The notes beneath the pieces are model-generated. The model ran no database searches. It had not been told where the DNA came from and saw only the letters and a program-made list of their open reading frames with translations. This document shows positions 55,788 through 64,000 of a DNA stretch of 64,000 nt, in pieces. Every line of letters begins with the position of its first letter. Position 1 is the stretch's first letter. This stretch comes from Valencia hispanica. Taxonomy: Eukaryota; Chordata; Actinopteri; Cyprinodontiformes; Valenciidae. The stretch covers positions 38,271,000 to 38,334,999 of the forward strand of contig OY747710.1 of assembly GCA_963556495.2 (NCBI GenBank), read 5' to 3'. The position numbers and the translations under genes are program-made.

Positions 55788-57160
55788 ATTCAATTAAATT
55801 CAAAAATACTTTATTGATCCCAGAGGGAAATTAAGTGTTGGCAAAGCTCATATAATTAATTATTTAAGGAGTTATTGTAGATAATGATGGCTGTGGGCAG
55901 GAAGGATTTCCTGTAGCAGTCTGTATTGCAGCGAAACTGAAGAAGCCTCCGACTGAAGACACTCTGTTGTTGCATGACAGTCTCATGAAGAGGATGCTCA
56001 GGGTTGTCCATAATTTTTTTTGATTTTATGAAGAATCGTTCTTTGCATCATCATCTCCAGATGTTCCACAGTTGTCCCAAGAACAGAACCAGAACCTTCT
56101 TTATCAGGTTGTTTAACCTTTTTATGTCCCTGGCTCTGATGCTGCTACCCCAACAGATGACGGCTGAAGAGATTACACTCTCCACAACAGACTTGTAGAA
56201 GATCTGCAGCATCTTCCTGCAAACCTTGAAGGACCTAAGCTTCCTCAAGAAGTACAGTCTGCTCTGTCCCTTCTTGTAGTCGGCTTCACTGTTGCGCCTC
56301 CAGTCCAGTCTGTTGTCAAGGTGAACTCCGAGGTATTTATACTCCTCAACCACCTCCACTTCTTCTCCCATGATGGAAACAGTGTTTGACTTATCCCTGT
56401 TTCTTCTGAAATCTACAATCATCTCCTTTGTTTTGTTCACATTCAAGGTGAGACGATTGTTTCCACACCATGTCACAAAGCGGTCCACCAGCTCTCTGTA
56501 TTCAGCTTCTTGTCCATCTCTGATACACCCGACAATTGCAGAGTCATCTGAGTATTTCTGCAGATGACAGGTCTCTGATTTGTACTGGAAGTCTGAGGTG
56601 TACAGAGTGAAAAGGAATGTTGAGAATACGGTCATCTGTGGTGCTCCTGTGCTGCTGACCACCTGGTTTGACACACAATTCTACAGTCTCACAAACTGGT
56701 CTGTTGGTCAGGTAGTCATTGATCCAGGCGATTGTTGAGGGCTCCACCTGTGTCTTCAGGAGTTTCTGACAAAGTAAATCAGGCTAAATTGTGTTAAATG
56801 CACTAGAGAAATCAAAGAACATGATCCTCACAGTGCTGCCTGCTTTGTCCAGATGACAGTGGGTTGGTTGAAGTAGGTGGATGATGGCATCTTCAACTCC
56901 AACTCCACAGCGATAAGCAAACTAGTGGGTCCTGATACGTTCTTGTTTGCTTACTCAAGGGTGCCAACAGGAGTCTCTCCAGGACCTTCATGATGTGGGA
57001 TGTCAGGGCAACGGGTCTATAGTCATTGATGACTGATGGGTGAGTTCTTTTGGGTACTAGAACAAGACAGGATGTCTTCCACAACACTGGTACCTTCTCC
57101 TGGGTCAGGCTAAGGTTTGAAGAGGTGCTGCAGAATCCCACAGAGCTGCTCTGCACAGGC
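55788..57160 (-). mobile_element. LINE 3' half, same family as the copy at the left window edge
   Basis: The minus frame 56674-56051 encodes reverse transcriptase: CHLQKYSDDSAIVGCIRDGQ (catalytic F/YSDD-type box), LTLNVNKTKEMIVDFRRNRD, VEEYKYLGVHLDNRLDWRRN, RKMLQIFYKSVVESVISSAV. Upstream fragments (57156-56893) carry VPVLWKTSCLVLVPKRTHPS and INDYRPVALTSHIMKVLERL. The first aspartates of the polymerase motif survive, but several frameshifts inactivate it. The 3' tail lies at 55788-55815. Confidence 0.85.
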
Positions 57161-57169
57161 CTTCAGGAA

Positions 57170-59440
57170 TCTGGGGCTTAAGCATCAGTTATCTTTGTGT
57201 AAAGTTTATTTTTGGAAACAAACATTACTGGCATCACTGTTTAAAAACAAAGCATTCCAATAAAATATTTTTTTCTTTTTTACAGAAGCATAAATTCCCA
57301 ATGACATAAAAAATAATAAACCACTCAATTCTAATGTAGATTCTTTTTTTTCTTTTTTTACCAAATCTCTTTGCAAATATGGAATAGATCATTCTGGAAA
57401 CAGATGGGTAATTCTGAGTCTTTGCCTGTTTCTATTTGCCTCCTCAAATCATATCCTAGATCCAGTGACCCATTTTCAGTTGATTGGTAGAGTCCACCAG
57501 ATTTTTCATAGATCTCCTGATGTTGAAGAATTCCTGATGCCATTCACTTTTAATGTGGTTCTTGGGGCCTTTTGGAAGATAAACGGGTCCACAGCTTCAC
57601 TGATCCTCCACTGTACTTGGACTGGAAGGCTTTGTTGCTCAATTTCATCTCATCTGATCAAAGCAATTCCAATAAAAGTCAAAGCAGAGCTTAGTAGAGC
57701 ATGTTTACGTTTGTGATGGTGGAACAGAAAATAATTGATGGCATCCCTTCCAAAACAACCATGTAAAGGCAGCATCTAATTGTTTTGGAATTTACAACCT
57801 GAGACTCACTTAGACCCTGCCTGAACATACTAAGAAGTTCCCCTTTCTATCTATTTTAAAGGGATCCTTAGATGTACACCCTCAAGTGAATGTACACAAA
57901 TTAAACTTTTCTTGTCACCTGATGTATTCCAGAGGGAGACTGACTGCAATAAAATGGGCATTTTAAGGTTTTAAACACATCTTTACTGAAAGTGATGGTA
58001 ATATAGTGCACATTTCTGATAAAGTGACATTTTAAATGAAGAGCCATAAAAGGCAAAAGAGGATCTATTAAATGTGTAAAAAAAAAAAGCTGAAACCTGT
58101 TAATTTCTGTCTGACAGTAATCCATGGTTGTATCAGGCAGTATGACATTGATTCTTGGTTTAATAAGTCAGTAGACTGGTGACCTATCTGGACAAGCTGA
58201 ACAGTGAACGATCAGGTCAAAGACAAATTACAGTTCCTGTTGGCCCCTTGATCTTTTTCACATGTTGCCCCAATATATAGATAGATAGATATAGAGAGAG
58301 AGAGAGGTTTTATTGATCAAACGCATGCTTCACCTCTTTATTCAGCAGTATTCAAACATATGACAGATACATCCATTTGTTCTGCTTCAGGTTATTTAAA
58401 CACCTTAAAGCTGCATTATGTTATATTTTTGTTAAAATAAAATTGTTTTGCATGTCCTGAGTGACCATACAATTGAATCAAGTACTGTTGCCGCGGTTGC
58501 TTATGTAGAGGCAGCAATTCCATTTATTTTGAGGTGTTTCGGGTCTGTACCACCTCAGGGTGCGCTTGTCAGAGCCCCTACCATGATGTAATTCGCGTAT
58601 GTACTCATGTATGCGTGTTCACAAGGAGGCGGTCTAAACTAGATCAGATCAATTAAGCTAGCCAGCCACGACACCCACACAAGCTCCCTGTAAGTCAAAG
58701 AAGAATTTTATTCAGCACTACAAAAAGAGCAAAAATGGCCTCTGACCGTCTCAGAGCTCAGACTAATGAGCACACGCCCAAAAGTCACGTGAGTGCATTC
58801 TGCTGATTGCGGTTCCTCTAACGGCCACGTGGTGCACACTGCAAAATTCCACAGAGCAGCTTTAAAGGTTCACCAAAGAGAATGTGTGACGATTTTCATG
58901 TGCCATGAAAAAGGAGCTTCGCGCTCCAAATGTCCAGTTTAATGTAACTTTAATTCATAGCTGCCAGCTGGGGTGGTAAGGCTTTATTTTAGGGTGGCAC
59001 CCCTGTAGATCAGCCCATGCTGCCAGCACCAACAGGTCTATTGGTGGTTTTCTTCATACATAGCGATTTATATCAACTGTAAACAGGTTTCAACTGATTA
59101 CTATCAGTAGGAGCAAATGAAGCAGAACAGAAATGCATGCCACACTTTTCAGATTTTTTTTAATTGTAGGTTTATTAAAAAACTAAACACGTTATGCATT
59201 GTTTACTTCCGCTGTACAACTAGCGCTGCTTTGTGTTGCTCCATCACACGAAATCACTCTAAAATACATAAAACGGTTGGATGTGGTAATGCGCCAAATA
59301 AGAAAGTTCAAGGGGTGTGAACACTTTTGCAAAGCACTGTTTGCCAACTTTAGAGTGCTTTTTTTTATAGTAATATCTTAATAAAACGAATCAATCAACC
59401 TAATGTAGCAAACAGCAACAGTCAGGCGGATCACCTTGAG
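57170..59440. other. Intergenic repeats between the LINE and the ZHX gene
   Basis: No gene seen. 57.2-58.2 kb looks like a degraded DNA transposon of unknown class. A GATA/GA simple repeat is at 58276-58306. At 59120-59340 the text aaagttcaaggggtgtgaac and acttttgcaaagcactgttt is a Tc1-like 3' terminus. Confidence 0.55.
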
Positions 59441-59479
59441 TGAAACTAGCAGCGTGTCCTTAAGTAGCTTCTCATATTC

Positions 59480-60240
59480 CCCTCACAGGTCACGTAAGGA
59501 CATTTTGGCACGCAGCCGAATCGGAAACGTACGAGTTTACGACCATTTGCGCCGATCGTCCGACACCCTGCCCCTTTCCGATCGGACACCGATTCACTGA
59601 TCAATCTGAAACAACACTTTGTAGTTGCATTAAAGTGGCTGTCTGATCATTAACTGCAAACATTCTCAGAATGCCCGAAAGTCGCCGCGGAATGACGTCA
59701 ACGCGTATTACATTGAATGATGACGCTGTTGGATCATTAAAAAAAAAAAATCAGCCGTTAAAATATTTTGAGAAATAGGTCATGAAACAACAAAGCACCG
59801 AGCGGGCCCTTTCTACGAGCCGTCTTCTGGCCGTGTGAAGTTTTACGAGGAGCCGCTTTCTGGTGGAAAGGTAACCTGCTCGGACCCGGAGAGAGATGTC
59901 CGGTGATTCCAGCATCAGCAGAGGAGGGCTGTAAGCCGTTTAAAGCGGTCCGTCTTGTCTTGTCTCGGCTGGGTCGTGGTTTTTTTTTTCGTTTTTTTTT
60001 GTTTTGTTTTTTTTTTTAATCGAGATCCAGCTGCTTAAATAACTCACGTAGACGCCCGCTGCCATCCCCCGGCCAGGCTGGATGGTTAGCCTGGGGAGGA
60101 GAAAGCACCACCGACGGATACCGACAGGAGGGTGCTCTGCCTAGAGACCCAGGAAATCACTCCTCGCTTCGCCCCTACAGCCTGGTAGCAACACAGTGCA
60201 CATTACTGTAGTTCTTGTAAGTTTACCGCCAGACCTCATT
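59480..60240 (+). promoter_or_regulatory. CpG-rich 5' region and probable noncoding first exon of the ZHX gene
   Basis: The region changes from AT-rich to CpG-rich (cacgcagccgaatcggaaac, gtacgagtttacgacc, gatcgtccgacaccctgcc, agtcgccgcggaatgacgtc with a CRE-like site). A donor-like gttcttgtaagttt at about 60215 could end a noncoding exon. An acceptor CCTTCAG at about 62813-62819 precedes the coding exon. Transcript start not resolved. Confidence 0.45.
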
Positions 60241-60790
60241 ATGACCGGCCAGGCTAACACGGGCTAGTTGGCCCAAAACGCAGCTCTATAGCTACAGCTT
60301 TTTATGGTTATCTTTGTATCAGAAGGGAATGCTTTGTTACTTTATTAACAACAAATGAGCTAGCTGACACCTCCACATTTTCGAGGTGCTACAGTGGTAC
60401 CAGAGCGGCGTGAACACACAGTAGATATCTTATGTAAAAAAACCAGTAATATATTTTAACACCATTAGGTGATTTTTTTTTTTTTTAAGTGTCCCAAAGC
60501 ACTTAGCAGTTTGGTTATACAGAGGATGGTTTGTCATGTGGATGAACCAGAAAAGGGGGTCTGCAGCCTTTGCTCCAACCGGTAAATATCCATTATTGAA
60601 ACTGTTCCACGCTATTATTAACCATCCTTTTAAAATTTTGAATACCGTGAAAAACTTGCAATAATTTTTGTCACTAATTTCAGAAAGTGAATATCATATA
60701 TTATACAGATTCCTTTAACACCGAGTGAAATATTTCAAGACCATTTCTTGTAACTTAGATTATTTTATTTTTTTGCTTAAACCTCAAGTT

Positions 60791-60978
60791 CAGTGTCTCA
60801 GAAAATAAGAATATTACATAAGATCAATACAAAAAAAATGATATATTCTATAGAAACCAATAAATGATGTTCATTTCTATGCACTCTGTTTACACTTGGT
60901 ACAGAGTGCATAGAAATGGTTCTTGGCACCATGAGTTTCCAATATTTATTCACTATATGTACATTTTCTGAGACACTG
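60791..60978. repeat. Palindromic MITE-like element in the ZHX 5' intron
   Basis: Outer arms cagtgtctcagaaaat (60791-60806) and attttctgagacactg (60963-60978) are exact reverse complements. Inner arms 60872-60889 and 60901-60918 (catttctatgcactctgt and its complement) form a second perfect 18-bp stem with an 11-nt loop. Confidence 0.85.
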
Positions 60979-62924
60979 ACGTTTGTTTGTTTGTTTGTTT
61001 TTTTATCTGTAAACCATAGTCATCCAAATTACAAGACAGGTTTGCAATTCTTCAATCAAATACATAAATAAATCAATATAATGTGAGTTTCACTGTCTGA
61101 ACGGAGCGATAAAAAACATTGAAATACAGACTTTTTAGCTCTTCTGTAGATATCTACTGTGTATCTTTTGTACTTTTTAAACGCTGAAAGTATCTGCTCA
61201 AAATCCTGATCCTGACATCTATCAGCCTCTGACCAGACATGTTTTAAGTTACCCATTTTTTTTCTCTCAAGTCTTCCCAAGTTTCTTAAAAAAAAAAAAG
61301 TTTTTTTAAATCAAGATTTTCGATCATTCAATTGTCTTTTCAATTGTGCTGTGGTCTCTAGTAGGAATGAATGCGTTTTGAGTCGTTTTCTATGGAATAA
61401 ATGCTCTGGCGCTCCTGTTTCAGGAGGTCGCAGTTTGTTGGAGGAGTGGGTGGGGGAAAGCATCAGGATTACGACTCTTACTCGATAATATTCATGATAT
61501 GCAAACGTCTCGCCTCTGATTGGCTAACAGCGATGCTACTCTTATGCTGCCTCCAAACCAACTTAACTTGCTCCGCTTGTGGTGTTCCAAGACAAATTCC
61601 AACAGTTTCTTCCTCCGCTCCTCTTTCTTTGGTAAAAAATACAACGCTGATGTCTGTGTCCACAAATAAACCGAGCCCGACCATGTTCTGCCATGCTGTG
61701 GAGTTGCTAACGATTAGCTTCCACCAGCCGAGATGCGCTCTCCTCTCTCTGGCCCCCACCTTCCTGCACAAATTAAACTTAATAATAAAAATATGCCTTA
61801 CAGTTTTCTTTAGCCTGCTCTACATGGAGACAAAATGGGTATAGCTCAAAAACACAGTCTGTAAAAACGGCACCACAATAATCCACATGAATTCACACAA
61901 ACCGGCTTAAGATGCTGCAGTACATATGCCAGGCCCACTGGTGGCGGTGTGACACTGAAAAGAACACTGAGCATTGGCAGTCAACCTGGTGGCAAACACG
62001 ACTACTCTAGCTTCAAATGAGAGCTTTATCTAAAAGCATATGGTGTCTGTGGTTCTCGGGATTCATTTTTATGCTGCTGGTGATAGAGGTGGGACAGTAA
62101 ATCGTATTCTAGGATCCATAAGAAGGTCAGTATTTGCTTTATCAGGGCCGCAACAACTTATGGCACCATGCTTGTTTACTTTATCACAGAATTGCGCATG
62201 CATGTTAAATATAGGAATGGGACGGCGAAGCCATCCACTCGGAATAAATGTCGGAGAAATGTCGGAGCTCATAATCACGGAGAAAGCTGAGATTTTCGTT
62301 GTGAGATTTCTCCACTCTGGGACCCGGTTTCAAACCCGATCGTTTACATTGTCCTGAAACACCGGCTCCTTGTGGATGAGACACCTATTCAATGAAATAT
62401 CTTTGCTGCTACACCTGGTTTCATCTCCGTGTGGACGGGGCCTCAGAGCTCTCCTTGGAGCATGATCACAAACACTGACTAAAGCGACTCGAGCATCATG
62501 ATTATAATTAATCAAGAGCACTTTAGCAAAGCAAACCCTTATTAAAATCAATTGAGAAGAAAGGTTGCTTGTGTATGAAATACATGCTTTGTTGCATTAG
62601 AAACCAGTCAGTGTTGGAAAGCAGGTCACCCAGTTTTTCGTTTTGTTTGTGATTTTTGCCATCGCAGCATACACCTACTAATATACTCACTTCTCCTCCT
62701 CCCACAACACTGTTTCCGAACTGTTGCAGCAAAATTAAACAGTTTGTGAGTTTGGTCACTGAATCCCAGTGAGCAAAGTCATGTTCGCGACCATAAGGTG
62801 TCCCTTTGTTTTCCTTCAGAGAAAAACAGGATTCCAGGAATACAGCTCATCGACTCGCTGGCCTGCAATATGTGAACCTTGACGGCGCCGCCACAGCACA
62901 CGTACAAGTCACTTTGAATCGAAG

Positions 62925-63672
62925 ATGTCAAGCCGCCGGAAATCCACCACGCCTTGCATGGTGCTGCCTTCGGATGTGGTGGAGCAGGAAGCCGTGGAGG
63001 AGAAGACTGAGAGAACAAGGGAGGAAGAGGCAGGGGAGGAGGAAGAGGAGGAAAGTAAGGGGAAGGAAGGACCGGAGGAGCTTGGTCGGGCTGTGGTGGT
63101 TGTTCCCACTCCACCAGATGCAGGTAAGGCCCTCGTCGAAATACTGATGTGGAAGGCGTCGAAAATAAGTGCAGAACGCTGTTATTATTACTACCACTGC
63201 AGATGAAGCCAGTGTCTCCAGCGTTGAAGATCCCAAAGTCGTCGGCCCCTCGCTGAAATCAAGACCGAAAGCTTCGCCAGGTGACTCGAGTGGTGATCAG
63301 ACAGTCCAGGAACCCCGGAACGACTCCCCTGGCGTGGGAGGAGCGGACCCGGCTGCAGCTTCGGCCATCTCCCTCAGCAAGACTCCAATCATGAGGCTGA
63401 AGACCAAATCCGAACCCAAGAGAATCGCTGTTTCCCTCAAATCCACAGAGGAAGCGGCGGGGGAGGGTTCGGGAGGAGGAGCAGGTGAGGGGGAGCTGGG
63501 TGGAGAGCAGGAGCCCATTGAAGCTCCACTCGGACCGATGACGCCCGTGGAGATGCTGCTGCACAACTCCATGAAGTTTGGGGGTGGTGGCTTGCTGGTC
63601 GGCCCACCATCAGAGCAGCAGAGAAAATCCTCCGTTTTAAACCCCATGGTTCTGCCTGCTGGTCTGGCACAG
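62925..63672 (+). CDS. zhx1: Zinc-fingers-and-homeoboxes family protein, N-terminal exons (partial, runs off window)
   Basis: ZHX proteins are nuclear transcriptional repressors. Exons 62925-63123 and 63203-63672 join in phase (223 codons), ending at a donor CAG|GTAGAGG. The start MSSRRKSTTPCMVLPSDVVE is the conserved ZHX N-terminus. Further on, SLSKTPIMRLKTKSEPKRIA and VLPAGLAQ match the region between the zinc fingers and the first homeodomain. The start and KRIAV favour ZHX1, as does the ATAD2 neighbour; ZHX2/3 are not excluded. Oddities: no C2H2 zinc-finger pair is encoded between these blocks, where family members have it, and the CDS is cut by a 79-bp intron and by another after LAQ, whereas the mammalian CDS is a single exon. 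An acidic stretch (about residues 20-50) replaces the linker. Homeodomains would lie beyond 64000. Confidence 0.78.
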
Positions 63673-63754
63673 GTAGAGGTCTTCAGATATTTACTGTTTG
63701 GTTTCTTTAAACGTTAAGGGCTTCGCTAACATTTTCATACCGCTTAAACTTTTA

Positions 63755-64000
63755 AAAAATATTTTGTGACACTACAGCTACAACCTTCAGTGTATTTTAT
63801 TGGGATTTTATGTGACCGACCATACAGTGGAAATAAAATGATGACATGGTGTTTGGCCAGAGGGGCCGATGGCACGAAATGGCAGAATAGCTTCTGTCAG
63901 TCTGCTCCAGGGCAGCTGTGGGCACAATCGTAGCTTTCTTCCACCAGAGTGTGAATGTGAGAGTGAATGAATAATGGAGTTGTAAAGTGCTTTGAGGGTC
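63755..64000. repeat. Tc1-like end fragment followed by another dispersed repeat, in the ZHX intron
   Basis: tattttattgggattttatg and gtgaccgaccatacagtgga at 63790-63830 belong to the Tc1-like family. From about 63911, cagctgtgggcacaatcgta, agtgtgaatgtgagagtgaa and taaagtgctttgagggtc form a very common fish repeat end. Confidence 0.55.

Noticed and set aside
61401..61844. 147-codon plus-strand frame in the ZHX 5' intron
   Set aside because: No recognisable domain, mixed repeat-like sequence, and an equally long antisense frame; likely chance.

Overview
The window is vertebrate nuclear DNA, almost certainly from a percomorph (ray-finned) fish. All protein genes are split by GT-AG introns, many of them only 75-110 bp long. 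The proteins read as vertebrate orthologues, and the repeats are typical teleost families: L2-type and RTE/Rex-type LINEs, Tc1-like and hAT elements, and long pure tetranucleotide tracts. The species cannot be named from the sequence.

Layout. 1-4.5 kb: two non-LTR retrotransposons (a LINE 3' end abutting a near-complete but broken L2-like LINE), then the last exon of a small two-helix membrane protein, CD225/dispanin-like. 4.5-7.4 kb: intergenic, with degraded repeats. 7.4-16.5 kb (minus): complete 15-exon SDHA, 663 aa, with a 1.2 kb hAT element in intron 7. 17.3-19.6 kb (plus): complete CCDC127, 273 aa, head-to-head with SDHA. 21.3-23.2 kb (minus): the last two exons of a small gene I do not recognise. 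23.3-25.9 kb: Tc1-like remnant, an LTR-like segment, and an unexplained decayed reading frame. 26.0-29.7 kb (minus): complete MRPL32, 179 aa. 31.2-34.5 kb (plus): complete PSMA2, 234 aa, head-to-head with MRPL32. 35.65-55.4 kb (plus): complete 29-exon ATAD2, 1496 aa, carrying a flawless 959-bp TCTA repeat six bases inside intron 5. 55.8-57.2 kb (minus): a second copy of the LINE found at the left edge. 59.5-64 kb (plus): CpG-rich 5' region and first coding exons of a ZHX gene (best fit zhx1), running off the right edge.

Functional grouping. SDHA and MRPL32 are mitochondrial (respiratory complex II; large mitoribosomal subunit). PSMA2 is a proteasome core subunit. ATAD2 and ZHX are nuclear chromatin and transcription factors. 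There is no operon logic. The two head-to-head pairs (SDHA/CCDC127 and MRPL32/PSMA2) are known in mammals and probably share bidirectional promoters. ATAD2 and ZHX1 are neighbours in human too. In human the three blocks lie on three different chromosomes (5p15, 7p14, 8q24; from memory), so this window shows them fused.

I see no prokaryotic-type system, CRISPR array, or tRNA or rRNA gene. The most unusual items are the giant perfect TCTA tract beside an ATAD2 splice donor, a ZHX reading frame that lacks the usual zinc-finger pair and is split by introns, the unidentified gene at 21.3-23.2 kb, and an unidentified decayed ORF at 25.3-25.7 kb.
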